A stretch of DNA of 13,468 nt from Phycisphaeraceae bacterium (lineage in GTDB: Bacteria > Planctomycetota > Phycisphaerae > Phycisphaerales > Phycisphaeraceae): contig PUNN01000530.1 of the NCBI GenBank assembly GCA_003552605.1, forward strand, positions 1 to 13,468, in the 5' to 3' direction. A model generated the notes under the pieces. That model saw only the letters and a program-made list of their open reading frames with translations, made no database searches and was not told the DNA's origin. Positions 1 through 7,672 of the stretch are shown here, in pieces; the first letter of the stretch is position 1, and the number at the start of each line of letters is the position of its first letter. The position numbers were made by a program, and so were the translations under genes.

Positions 1-2888
1 CGGAGGTGCTGCTCGATCTGATGCAGCGGTTGCATCATGACTCACGGCAGCGCCGCGTGACCGATTCCGTCGAGCAGACCATCCTCGGGTTGCTGGAGCT
101 CTACGCCGAGGCGCCGCAGGAGCGGCTGTGGTTTCCGGATTCGGTGGAAGGCGGACTCGATGAGGCGGCGCTGAAAGAGGGGATCGAGTTTCTGCGCCAA
201 CAGTCGCTGGAGATGAAGGACAAGCGTTTTGTAAAAGCTCTGGAGAACCATTGCGCTGATGCCGAGGCGGGAGACTGGGTGACATTCTGTAACAAGGGAC
301 TGGCAAAGAAAATCGCCGAGGGCGGGGCCGTTTTCTACAACAAGGAGATTCCCGAGCCTCTCATCGAACAGATCGGCCGAATGATCGGACATGGCCGCGC
401 TGAAATCCTCAAGCTCGAGCAGCGGCGGACGCGGGCGACTTTCGAGTTGCTTGACCGGTATGCACGCCATCACGATCGGCTGAGCCGTCGCCATCGCGTG
501 ATGCTGTTTTCCGATGTGCCGAGGGCACTGGCGCGCGCGCTTGGACAGATCGATGCAATGATGCTCGATGACATCTACTATCGCCTCGATGGACGCATTC
601 GTCACCTGATGCTCGATGAATTCCAGGATACGAGCCTGATTCAATGGCAGGTGCTTGAGCCGCTCGCCCGCGAGATCGCCGCGCATGGTGATGTGGATGA
701 CCATGCACTCGGCGCGGGCCGGACCATCTTCTGCGTCGGTGATGTCAAGCAGGCGATCTACGGCTGGCGCGGGGGCCGGGCGGAGTTGTTCGACCATGTT
801 GAGCAGTCCCTTGCCCTCCATTCGGAGCCGCTCGATGAAAGCTGGCGTTCATCGCAGACCGTGCTCGATGCGGTCAATCGCCTGTTTTCCCATCTCGAAG
901 GCAACCCGGGCCTCGAGAAATTCCCCGAGGCGGTTGCGGCATGGAACCGTGACTTTCGCGAGCACAAGGCCGTCTGGACGAGGTTGCCCGGCTTCGTGGA
1001 ACTTGCCACAAGCCCCGCCCCCCCGGAACCCCCGGAACCCCCGGAACCCCCGGCCCCCTCCGAGACCCCCGAGACCTTGAAGCCATCACAGTCACCGCGG
1101 TTCTCGGAAAATTCGGGAGCGAAGCAATCGCGCGATGGGGCAGGTGATGAAGTGGACGCTGGTGCGGTCGATCCGAGAAGCTGGCACCTCGAGTGCGCTG
1201 CGCGGCAGATCGCCGACCTCACCGGCCGGATGGCCGGGCTGACCGTCGGCGTGCTGGTGCCGCAGAACAAGGACGTCAGCGCGCTGATTGACCTGCTGCG
1301 GCATCACGAGGTACCTGCGAGCGGTGAGGGTGGTGAGCCGTTGACGGATGATGCGGCGGTGCTCACTGTCCTCAGTGCCCTGCGGCTCGCTGACCATCCC
1401 GGCGATTCGGCTGCGGCGTTCCGCGTGTTCCATTCGCCGCTGGCGGCCGTGCTGGGCATGAACGATCACCGGCCATCGACGGTGCGCAAGATCGCCCTGG
1501 CCGTACGGGAGGGGCTGATGCTTCATGGATACGCGGGATTGGTCACCGACTGGTCCCGTCGTATCGCCGCGGCGTGCGACCGGCGGAATGTTCTGCGGCT
1601 GACCCAACTTGCCGAACTCGCCGAGCAATGGGAAGCCGTGGCGACGCTTCGGCCGGGTGAGTTCGTATCGTTTATCGAGCAGACCTCGATCGAAGAGCCT
1701 TCGGCAGCGCCGGTACGGGTGATGACCATTCACAAGAGCAAGGGGCTCGAGTTCGATGTGGTGGTGCTGCCGGTGCTCGACAAGCCGATCGGCATGATGA
1801 ACAACGTCACCTTCTGCCCGTGGCGGGAGACCCCCACCGGCCCGGTCCAGGCGGTGTATCCCGCGGCCAACGCCGCGGTGCGGACCCTCTTTGAACCGGC
1901 GCAAAAGGCGTACGATCAGGCGCTCGCTCGGCGAGTGCAGGATGATCTCTGCGGCCTGTACGTGGCGATGACCCGGGCGCGTTACGCCCTGTACATGCTC
2001 ATCCGGCCGCTTGCCCGTAGCGACAGCGGGGCCATCCGCGCACGGGGATACAGCAGCGCAGCGTACGACACCGTCTTGCGCCACGGCATGTGTGAACTGC
2101 TCGATGAAAGCTTTGAAGGTGGTGAGGTGCTTTACCGGCGCGGCGAGCCATCGTGGTTTGAGGCCGTGGCCGGTGAGCCGCTCCCCCCGCCGCCCCCGCC
2201 GCGGATCGTCACCGGCCGGGCCGCGGCGGCCGGGGCCAGGGTGGAAGGAGGTCTTGCACGGCGGTCATGGCGGCAGACCAGCCCATCGGCCCTAGAAGGC
2301 GGCGGCCGCGTGGCCGTCTCGGACCTGTTGAACCTTGCCCCGGCCGGCGGCGCCGAATACGGCTCGATCATGCACGCATTCTTCCAGCAGATCGAGTGGC
2401 TCGATGATGCGATGGAATTACCGAGCGAGGAGCAACTCCAGGCGGTTGCGGCGGAGGCCGCCCCGGGAAGGGGCGGGGAGGAGGTGGAGCAGATGATCAG
2501 CCGCTTCTATGCGCTGCTCGATGATCAGACCGTGCGGCAGGCGCTGGCGCCGCCTTCGGATGCCCGGCCGGATGAGGTGCTCCAAGTGTGGCGGGAGCAG
2601 GGGTTTGCCGTACGGGTCGATGGCGATCTCGTGCAGGGCTACTTCGACCGCGTGGTGCTGCGGCAGCGCGGCGGCCGCGTGGTGGGCGCTTCCATCCTCG
2701 ACTTCAAGACCGACAGCATCAGCGATGAGCAGGCCCTCGCGGAGAAGGTGCGATACTACCAACCCCAGGTCCAGGCCTACCGCCTCTGCCTCAGCGCCAT
2801 GTGCGGGCTGCCTCCGGAGGCGATTGGCGCTGCGCTGCTGTTTGTGGCCCTGCCGAGGGTCGTGGAGATTGCCGCGACTGAGGGCTGA
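1..2888 (+). CDS. addA: AddA/RecB-type UvrD-family helicase-nuclease, N-terminus outside window
   Basis: Subunit of an ATP-dependent double-strand-break resection enzyme, combining an SF1A helicase with a RecB-family nuclease. The frame is open to base 1 and no Walker A motif is present, so the gene starts upstream; the GTG at base 6 is only an internal codon. Counting from that GTG: Walker B DEFQDT at 204-209, motif III GDVKQAIYGWRGG from 245, an SWRSS element soon after, motif V (MTIHKSKGLEF) from 573, and motif VI (VAMTRAR) from 653. The C-terminal nuclease has GSIMH (786-790), GYFDR with D881, DFKTD (D899, K901), and a Gln/Tyr motif (YQPQVQAY) after it. All expected nuclease residues appear intact. 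Known family members run about 1,100-1,250 residues, so some 150-300 residues may be missing. A Pro/Glu repeat insert lies near residues 336-360 and a six-proline run near 730. The partner AddB would be expected upstream. The choice of AddA over RecB is inferred from the nuclease fusion and the absence of RecC or RecD here. Confidence 0.88.
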   Translation, partial: EVLLDLMQRLHHDSRQRRVTDSVEQTILGLLELYAEAPQERLWFPDSVEGGLDEAALKEGIEFLRQQSLEMKDKRFVKALENHCADAEAGDWVTFCNKGLAKKIAEGGAVFYNKEIPEPLIEQIGRMIGHGRAEILKLEQRRTRATFELLDRYARHHDRLSRRHRVMLFSDVPRALARALGQIDAMMLDDIYYRLDGRIRHLMLDEFQDTSLIQWQVLEPLAREIAAHGDVDDHALGAGRTIFCVGDVKQAIYGWRGGRAELFDHVEQSLALHSEPLDESWRSSQTVLDAVNRLFSHLEGNPGLEKFPEAVAAWNRDFREHKAVWTRLPGFVELATSPAPPEPPEPPEPPAPSETPETLKPSQSPRFSENSGAKQSRDGAGDEVDAGAVDPRSWHLECAARQIADLTGRMAGLTVGVLVPQNKDVSALIDLLRHHEVPASGEGGEPLTDDAAVLTVLSALRLADHPGDSAAAFRVFHSPLAAVLGMNDHRPSTVRKIALAVREGLMLHGYAGLVTDWSRRIAAACDRRNVLRLTQLAELAEQWEAVATLRPGEFVSFIEQTSIEEPSAAPVRVMTIHKSKGLEFDVVVLPVLDKPIGMMNNVTFCPWRETPTGPVQAVYPAANAAVRTLFEPAQKAYDQALARRVQDDLCGLYVAMTRARYALYMLIRPLARSDSGAIRARGYSSAAYDTVLRHGMCELLDESFEGGEVLYRRGEPSWFEAVAGEPLPPPPPPRIVTGRAAAAGARVEGGLARRSWRQTSPSALEGGGRVAVSDLLNLAPAGGAEYGSIMHAFFQQIEWLDDAMELPSEEQLQAVAAEAAPGRGGEEVEQMISRFYALLDDQTVRQALAPPSDARPDEVLQVWREQGFAVRVDGDLVQGYFDRVVLRQRGGRVVGASILDFKTDSISDEQALAEKVRYYQPQVQAYRLCLSAMCGLPPEAIGAALLFVALPRVVEIAATEG
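1020..1055 (+). repeat. 9-bp tandem repeat CCCCCGGAA inside addA
   Basis: Three perfect tandem copies of CCCCCGGAA (1020-1046) are followed by a degenerate fourth (CCCCCGGCC). The unit is three codons long, so the frame is kept and it encodes a Pro-Glu-Pro run. It lies between helicase motifs III/IV and V, in a Pro/Ser/Thr/Glu-rich segment that looks like a flexible linker. The reverse complement of the unit, TTCCGGGGG, recurs in the GH4 gene and near 11406. Confidence 0.9.
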
Positions 2889-2922
2889 CCCCCATTCAGC
2901 CCCGCCGGGCAGCCGCTCCTCA

Positions 2923-2964
2923 TTGGGGCCTCCGTCACCGCCAGCCGTTGGCGGTTTGCCCCAA
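2923..2964 (+). other. Two-tier hairpin between addA and the GH4 gene
   Basis: An outer stem TTGGGGC/GCCCCAA (2923-2929 with 2958-2964) encloses an inner stem ACCGCCA/TGGCGGT (2937-2943 with 2949-2955) with a 5-nt loop. It starts 34 nt after the addA stop. No T-run follows, so it is not a canonical intrinsic terminator. It could end addA transcription with help from Rho, protect a 3' end, or structure the leader of the next gene. The rest of the 183-nt gap shows no clear promoter. Confidence 0.5.
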
Positions 2965-3071
2965 GGCCGAATAACGTCACAATACCCCTACCGGGCAGGG
3001 GGCTAGAAGTAGCGTTTTCCGGCCCCGGCAATGTGCCCCCAACCAACCAATCCCACGAGCCTTCGGAGCCA

Positions 3072-4568
3072 ATGATGACCGAGACCAGTACACAGGAATC
3101 CACGCAGGGCCACGCCGCGCATGTTCAGGCCGCCGATTCACAACGCGGCTTGCCGGGGCGGGGGCTGCGGCCGATCAAGCTTGTCATGCTCGGGGCCGGT
3201 TCGATGTTCACGCCTCAACTTGTCCGCGATGTGCTTGCGGTGCCGGGGTTGCCTGGCGGCGAGATTGGGCTCGTCGATATCGACCGTGAACGGCTCGACA
3301 CCATGCAGCGGCTGGTGCAGAAGCTTATTGATGACAGCGGCGCCGAGGGCTGGACGGTCCACGCCTCGCCCGATCGCACCGATGTCATGGCCGGGGCGCA
3401 TTACATCGTCAACTGCATCGAGGTCAGCGGGCTCGAGTGCGTGGCGCTCGATAACGACATCCCGCTGAAGTACGGCATCGATCAGTGCATCGGTGACACC
3501 ATCGGGCCGGGCGGGTTGTTCAAGGCGATGCGCACGGTACCGGTGTTTCTCGAAGTGCTGCGTGATGCCGAGCGGCTCTGCCCCGAGGCACTGCTGCTGA
3601 ACTACACCAATCCGATGAGCATCCTCTGCCTCGCCGCCGGCCGTTCGAGTTGGATTCCCGTGGTCGGCCTCTGTCACAGCGTGCAACTCACCAGCCACAA
3701 GCTCGCACGCGATGCCGGCGTGCCGTTCGAGGAGATGGCGTGGGAGTGTGCCGGGATCAACCATATGTCCTGGTTTACCACGCTCAAACACCACGGCCGC
3801 GACCTCTACCCCTTGCTCCGTGAGAAGGTCGCCCACCGCGAAGGAGAGGTGTACGAATCCGACCCGGTGCGCTACGACATGATGATGCACTTCGGGGCTT
3901 TCATCACCGAGTCAAGCGGTCACCTGAGCGAATACCTGCCCTACTATCGCAAGCGGAAGGACCTGGTCGAAACCTACTGCCGCGACGGCTACCGTGGTGG
4001 ATCGCGCTTCTATGCCAGCAACTGGCCGGACTGGCGGCGCGGCAATGATGAAAAGCGGGTGGCGATGTTGCGGGGAGAGCAGCCGCTGAGCTTCAAACGG
4101 AGCTGGGAGTACGCCTCGTGGATCATCGAGGCCCGGGAGAAGAACGTGCCGGTCTGCGTGCATGGCAACGTGATGAACTGCGCCGGCCGCATTCCCGCGA
4201 GCACTTCCGGGGGGGGAAGCGCTTCCGGGGGTGGAAACGCTTCCGGGGGCGGGGGTGTGGGTGGAGGGGCGTTGATCACGAATCTGCCCGAAGATGGGTG
4301 TGTCGAGGTCGCGTGCATGGTGGACCGCAACGGGGTGCATCCCACCCGTTACGGCAAGCTGCCGCCTCAGATGGCGGCGCTTTGCGACTCGAACATGCGG
4401 ATGTTCGACCTCGCCGCTACGGCATGCATCGAGAAGAGCAAGGAGGCGGCCATCCACGCTTTACTGCTCGATCCACTCACGGCGGCGGTATGCTCACCGG
4501 CCGAGATCAAGCAGATGACACTCGAGATGTTCGAGGCGGAAAAGGAATACCTGCCGGGCTATGCGTAA
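3072..4568 (+). CDS. Glycoside hydrolase family 4 (alpha-galactosidase/alpha-glucosidase-like)
   Basis: Cytoplasmic NAD- and Mn-dependent glycosidase of family GH4, which cleaves glycosides by transient oxidation at C3. ATG 3072 gives 498 residues; an in-frame GTG at 3033 would add 13 residues of low-complexity sequence with no better ribosome site. About 30 poorly conserved residues precede the Rossmann fold, whose GAGS begins at residue 41. Further family motifs are NYTNPM (N180), CHSVQ with metal ligand C201, and GINHMSW with metal ligand H231, then ITNLPED in the C-terminal half. The CHSV signature is the one reported for members acting on non-phosphorylated alpha-galactosides; phospho-glucosidases usually carry CDMP or CN(V/I)P. 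That makes alpha-galactosidase or alpha-glucosidase more likely, but the substrate is inferred. A Gly/Ser-rich insert of about 23 residues (377-399) sits directly before ITNLPED, where family members usually have a short turn. No signal peptide is visible. Confidence 0.9.
   Translation: MMTETSTQESTQGHAAHVQAADSQRGLPGRGLRPIKLVMLGAGSMFTPQLVRDVLAVPGLPGGEIGLVDIDRERLDTMQRLVQKLIDDSGAEGWTVHASPDRTDVMAGAHYIVNCIEVSGLECVALDNDIPLKYGIDQCIGDTIGPGGLFKAMRTVPVFLEVLRDAERLCPEALLLNYTNPMSILCLAAGRSSWIPVVGLCHSVQLTSHKLARDAGVPFEEMAWECAGINHMSWFTTLKHHGRDLYPLLREKVAHREGEVYESDPVRYDMMMHFGAFITESSGHLSEYLPYYRKRKDLVETYCRDGYRGGSRFYASNWPDWRRGNDEKRVAMLRGEQPLSFKRSWEYASWIIEAREKNVPVCVHGNVMNCAGRIPASTSGGGSASGGGNASGGGGVGGGALITNLPEDGCVEVACMVDRNGVHPTRYGKLPPQMAALCDSNMRMFDLAATACIEKSKEAAIHALLLDPLTAAVCSPAEIKQMTLEMFEAEKEYLPGYA
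4202..4255 (+). repeat. 18-bp tandem repeat in the GH4 gene
   Basis: Three consecutive 18-bp units (4202-4219, 4220-4237, 4238-4255) share the core CTTCCGGGGG and differ at a few positions near each end. The unit is six codons, so copy-number changes keep the frame. It encodes repeats of roughly (A/T)-S-G-G-G-(S/N) and runs into a further Gly-rich tail ending near 4268. The core matches, in reverse complement, the tandem unit in addA at 1020-1055. Confidence 0.9.
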
Positions 4569-4594
4569 AAATCCCGGGATCAAAGTTGTGCCTC

Positions 4595-4621
4595 CCGGTC
4601 TCCCGATTGCCGGGAGACTGG
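4595..4621 (+). promoter_or_regulatory. Strong hairpin just upstream of the glycosyltransferase gene
   Basis: CCGGTCTCCCG (4595-4605) pairs with CGGGAGACTGG (4611-4621) over 11 bp with one G-U pair and a 5-nt loop. It ends 7 nt before the ATG at 4629, so it could affect ribosome access to that start. There is no T-run after it, so I do not call it a terminator. A 10-bp palindrome ATCCCGGGAT (4571-4580) lies just after the GH4 stop in the same 60-nt gap. Confidence 0.55.
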
Positions 4622-4628
4622 CTGAAGG

Positions 4629-5744
4629 ATGCGCGAATTGCACTTGAACATTGCCATGCTTGCCCCGATCAGTTGGCCCTTACCACCGGCCGGCTATGGC
4701 CCGTGGGAGCAGGTGGTCTACAACCTCACCGAGGAACTCGTGGCACGGGGCCACCACGTGACGCTGTTCGCCGCGGCGGGCTCGAAGACCTCGGCGGATC
4801 TTGTGCCAACCACCCCGCATGCGTTCAATACCTGGCCGGATGAGCAGACGCAGCAACCGCGCAAGTACGATGAACGCACGGGACTGCTGGAAGGGCCGCC
4901 AGACTTCCGGGCGCTCGAGCAGCAGCATGTCGCCACATGCATGGAACATGTCAGTGCGGGCGGATTCGACCTGGTGCATTCGCATCTGCACGTGCATGCC
5001 CTTGTCTTCTCGCGCCTGATACCATGCCCCCTGGTCAGTTCGCTCCATGGCGCGGCGTGGGTCCGCGCTTCTCATCCCATCTTGGAGCGGTACCGGGACA
5101 ATCCCTTCGTATCGCTTTCAGATGCCGAACGCACGCTCAAGCCTGATTTGAACTACGTGGCCACTGTCTACAACGGTGTCGATCTCGATCAGTTCACGTT
5201 CGAGCCGACCAAACAGGATTACCTGCTCTTTGCCGGCCGCCTCTCTCCCGAAAAGGGGCCGGCTGAGGCGATCCGGATCGCGAAGAAGGCAGGCTTGCCG
5301 CTTCGCATCGCCGGGATGATTGAGCCGCAATACCGTGACTATTACGACAACGAAGTGGCCCCGCATATCGATGGTGAGCAGGTGCAGTACCTTGGTCTCC
5401 TGTCACAGAAAGACCTCGCGGTGCAGTACCGCCATGCGAAGGCAGTGCTGTTTCCCATCCGCTGGTGCGAACCTTGCAGCATGGTGGGCATCGAGGCCCA
5501 GGCGTGCGGCACACCGATCATTGGCACGTGGTATGGTTACCTGCCGGAACTGATCCGTGACGATGAAACGGGCTTTCTCGTGGATACCGTGGAGGACGCC
5601 GCGGCGGCGGTGGGCAAGTTGGACGGGATCGATCCAGCCGCGTGCCGGCGGAACATCGAGCAGCGTTTCAGCAGGGCCACGATGGCGGCGGGGTATGAGC
5701 GGGTGTTCACCGAGTTGGTGCAGGCATCGGCCGGGCGGAGATGA
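4629..5744 (+). CDS. GT4-family glycosyltransferase
   Basis: Retaining GT-B fold glycosyltransferase that transfers a sugar from a nucleotide donor; acceptor and donor cannot be read from the sequence. The 371 residues are typical of the family. The N-terminal domain opens with the beta strand LNIAMLAP and the glycine-containing loop PPAGYGPWEQ, then DLVHSHLH and SSLHGAAW. The C-terminal domain starts after VYNGVDLDQF with LLFAGRLSPEKGP and carries the EX7E motif (E281 and E289, in EPCSMVGIE) that contacts the donor phosphate and ribose. No membrane segment or signal peptide is seen, so it acts in the cytoplasm. The start is uncertain: AAGG (4625-4628) abuts the ATG with no spacer, so TTG 4638 or ATG 4656 remain possible. 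It follows the GH4 gene by 60 nt on the same strand, with a hairpin between them. A joint role in glucan or glycoside metabolism is only a guess. Confidence 0.88.
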   Translation: MRELHLNIAMLAPISWPLPPAGYGPWEQVVYNLTEELVARGHHVTLFAAAGSKTSADLVPTTPHAFNTWPDEQTQQPRKYDERTGLLEGPPDFRALEQQHVATCMEHVSAGGFDLVHSHLHVHALVFSRLIPCPLVSSLHGAAWVRASHPILERYRDNPFVSLSDAERTLKPDLNYVATVYNGVDLDQFTFEPTKQDYLLFAGRLSPEKGPAEAIRIAKKAGLPLRIAGMIEPQYRDYYDNEVAPHIDGEQVQYLGLLSQKDLAVQYRHAKAVLFPIRWCEPCSMVGIEAQACGTPIIGTWYGYLPELIRDDETGFLVDTVEDAAAAVGKLDGIDPAACRRNIEQRFSRATMAAGYERVFTELVQASAGRR

Positions 5745-5821
5745 ATGCCAGGCGCTGCGGCGTGGGTTGATCGGGCCGATTCTCCATCGGGTGGGCCGTG
5801 AGGAAAGCTGCCCCCAACGAC

Positions 5822-6430
5822 ATGAAACGACAACCTCGCATCCTGGGCATCGTCACCGCCGCGGGCCGCTCGCGCCGAATGGGCACCGCCAAGGCGCTGC
5901 TGCCGGTGGGGGGACGGCCGATGGTGGTGGGGGTGGTCGATGCATTGATCGAAGGTGGCGTTGATGAGGTGGTGGTGGTCATCAGTCGTGCAATCGAGCA
6001 GGCGCTCTGGTTGCCGGCCTGGCCCCGGCCCGTTCAATTGGTGATCAACGATGATCCGGATGGCCCGATGATTGCTTCGGTGCGCCTCGGCCTTGCTGCC
6101 CATGAGGCGAGCGGGGTGGTGGAGCGGCACGATGGCATTCTGGTCTGTCCGTGCGATGCGGCAGGGTTGGCCGCGGCGGATGTGCGGCGATGTGTCGAGG
6201 CATTCGTCCGCGAGCGGGACCGGATCGTGATTGCCTCGCGCCATGGGCGCAAGGGCCACCCGTTGATCTTTCCCGTCTCGTTGATCGAGGCGGTGAAATC
6301 CGATGAATGCGAGCAGGGGTTGAACCACCTGGCGCGCAATCGGCCGGGATGCGTGATGCTGATTCCCTGTTCATCAGCGGGTACGGTGGCGAACGTGAAC
6401 ACCCCGCAAGACTATGATCAGATTCCGTGA
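5822..6430 (+). CDS. mocA: MocA/MobA-like molybdenum cofactor nucleotidyltransferase
   Basis: NTP-transferase of the MobA-like type. MocA proteins use CTP to turn molybdopterin into the cytosine dinucleotide form required by many xanthine-dehydrogenase-family enzymes. ATG 5822 gives 202 residues, the normal size; a GTG at 5798 would add 8 residues before the first beta strand. Residues 11-24 form the nucleotide-binding loop (VTAAGRSRRMG then K24). D112, in CPCDAAG, is the likely metal-binding Asp. A GHP motif (145-147) matches MocA proteins, and NVNTPQDY near the C-terminus matches the usual (D/N)xDTPxD element. It converges on the molybdenum hydroxylase operon, and xdhC lies beyond that operon, which supports MocA over the MobA guanylyltransferase or a sugar nucleotidyltransferase. 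The ribosome site is weak. Confidence 0.8.
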   Translation: MKRQPRILGIVTAAGRSRRMGTAKALLPVGGRPMVVGVVDALIEGGVDEVVVVISRAIEQALWLPAWPRPVQLVINDDPDGPMIASVRLGLAAHEASGVVERHDGILVCPCDAAGLAAADVRRCVEAFVRERDRIVIASRHGRKGHPLIFPVSLIEAVKSDECEQGLNHLARNRPGCVMLIPCSSAGTVANVNTPQDYDQIP

Positions 6431-6442
6431 CCGCAAGGTGCA

Positions 6443-6454
6443 GCGCCATGGCGC
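6443..6454. repeat. 12-bp perfect palindrome in a convergent gap
   Basis: GCGCCATGGCGC is a perfect palindrome in the 40-nt gap between two converging genes (mocA and the Cys-rich small gene). It is too short and lacks T-runs for a clear terminator, but its position would suit a transcription-ending or protein-binding element. Confidence 0.35.
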
Positions 6455-6470
6455 AGCGCGGATGCCGGTG

Positions 6471-6707
6471 CTACTCCGCACGGTAACACGCCCGGCCAGG
6501 CTGGCACGCCAGGGGTGTGGCATCGGCACCATCAGGCCCCTGGGGGTCCTGGGTCAGCTCGCACCAGTAGGTCTGCGTGTCGCTGTGGTGCAGCCGGCCG
6601 GGGCGCTCGTCCGGGCGGTAGTACATCGTCTTGCAGCGCAACTCGGTGCAGCACGGCCGCGGGGGCGTGGACGATTCGTTGGGCGATGGTGAAAGTGGAT
6701 CGTTCAT
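6471..6707 (-). CDS. 78-residue Cys-rich protein coupled to the molybdenum hydroxylase operon
   Basis: Unrecognised small protein. Its ATG shares one base with the stop of the FAD-subunit gene (TGATG), and AAGGGGG (6715-6721) sits 7 nt upstream, so translation is almost certainly coupled and the gene is real. After a Pro/Ser-rich start it has six cysteines (C19, C20, C25, C49, C68, C74), two adjacent histidines (H40, H41), and aromatic positions in KTMYY and YWCEL. Cysteines grouped near both ends suggest a small metal-binding fold (zinc ribbon or Fe-S) or a disulphide-linked domain. There is no signal peptide or membrane helix, so it probably stays in the cytoplasm unless it is carried out with a partner. 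Possible roles are maturation factor, electron-transfer partner or structural subunit of the neighbouring enzyme; none of these is shown by the sequence. Confidence 0.8.
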   Translation of the reverse strand: MNDPLSPSPNESSTPPRPCCTELRCKTMYYRPDERPGRLHHSDTQTYWCELTQDPQGPDGADATPLACQPGRACYRAE

Positions 6708-7672
6708 CAGTGGTCCCCCTTGCCCGCCGCGGCGAGCAGGGCGCGGCGGGTTACGACTTTGACCAGGTCAACCTTGTAACCGTTATCACTCAATGGCTCG
6801 GCTTCGCCCGCGGCGGCCTCGCCGGCTTCCTTGGCGAGCGCTTCTGTGACATCGCGATCCTCCATCACCGCCATCGCTGGCTCGCTCAGCCACGGAATCG
6901 GCGCCACGGCACCAAGGCAGATGCGCCACTTATCTTCGAGCCGCGCGACACTCGCCGAGCAGATCGGCCAGTCGAAGCTCTGTTTCTCACGCAACTCGAT
7001 GGTCGCACTCGCACGCGGTTTTTCCGGAAGAATGATCCCGGTGATGACCTGACCTGCCTCCAGCACGTTCTCGGTAAACATCGCCTGCCGCGGCAGCACG
7101 AAGAACTCCGCAGCCCGGATGCGCTTCGGTTCGGCGCCGTGGGATTCCACGATCAGTACCGCATCGAGTGCCACCAGTGCCGGGGCGACATTGGAAGGGT
7201 GCAGGATGTGGCAGGGGGCCCCGCCGAAAATCGCGTGGTGCTCATTCTCACCATCGCGCACATAGCAGCGATCCCCATGGTTCTTGAGGCAGTCGAACTC
7301 CCGGTTGCGATAATACCAGCACCGCGGTCGCTGGCACAGATTGCCTGCGAGCGTGGCACGCTGTCGGACCTGCGGTGTGGCGGTGTTCGCTGCCGATTCG
7401 TGCAGCACGGCGTAATGCTGCTTCAGAAGGTCACTTTCACCGAGCTTTGCCAGCGTGGTCAACGCTCCGATGTGGACGCCATCGTCCTCTTCGCGAATGT
7501 AACGCAGATCATCGAGCTGATCGATCGACAACACTGAGTCCGGTGTTTCAATGCGCTCCTTCATCAGGTCGAGCAGGTCGATGCCGCCGGCCTTGAGCAT
7601 TACGTTGTTGTCGCCATATGACTCGATGGCCGCCTCGAGGTTCTCGGCCACGAGATATTCGAAAGACTTCAT
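6707..7672 (-). CDS. FAD-binding subunit of a PaoB/YagS-like molybdenum hydroxylase, with extra Fe-S cysteines
   Basis: Medium subunit of a xanthine dehydrogenase/aldehyde oxidoreductase-family enzyme; it carries FAD and passes electrons from the Fe-S subunit to an acceptor. ATG 7672 gives 321 residues. AAGGAG lies 8 nt upstream, and the ATG overlaps the stop of the preceding gene by one base; a GTG directly before it is less likely. The FAD loop KAGGIDLL (27-34) has Ile where Thr is usual. After TLAGN (107-111) come C113, C118, C128 and C136, with C154 in PCHILHPSN. The same region of E. coli PaoB (RC-x-YFR followed by further cysteines) binds a [4Fe-4S] cluster that ordinary CoxM-type FAD subunits lack, so I infer a third Fe-S cluster here. 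The C-terminal CO dehydrogenase flavoprotein domain follows from about residue 200. No signal peptide is visible, so export would depend on the Tat subunit. Confidence 0.87.
   Translation of the reverse strand: MKSFEYLVAENLEAAIESYGDNNVMLKAGGIDLLDLMKERIETPDSVLSIDQLDDLRYIREEDDGVHIGALTTLAKLGESDLLKQHYAVLHESAANTATPQVRQRATLAGNLCQRPRCWYYRNREFDCLKNHGDRCYVRDGENEHHAIFGGAPCHILHPSNVAPALVALDAVLIVESHGAEPKRIRAAEFFVLPRQAMFTENVLEAGQVITGIILPEKPRASATIELREKQSFDWPICSASVARLEDKWRICLGAVAPIPWLSEPAMAVMEDRDVTEALAKEAGEAAAGEAEPLSDNGYKVDLVKVVTRRALLAAAGKGDH

Noticed and set aside
3033..3071. GTG 3033 as start of the GH4 gene
   Set aside because: It adds only low-complexity residues and has no better ribosome site than ATG 3072, although it cannot be excluded.
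4202..4255. The three 18-bp repeats as a CRISPR or regulatory iteron array
   Set aside because: The units are directly adjacent with no spacers, lie in frame inside a conserved gene and encode a Gly/Ser repeat.
4595..4621. Hairpin as an intrinsic terminator for the GH4 gene
   Set aside because: No T-run follows the stem on either strand, unlike the clear terminator at 11531-11560.
6515..7537. 340-codon plus-strand frame across the Cys-rich gene and FAD subunit
   Set aside because: It crosses the boundary of two minus-strand genes that are joined by a TGATG overlap and have strong ribosome sites; the translation has no coherent domain.
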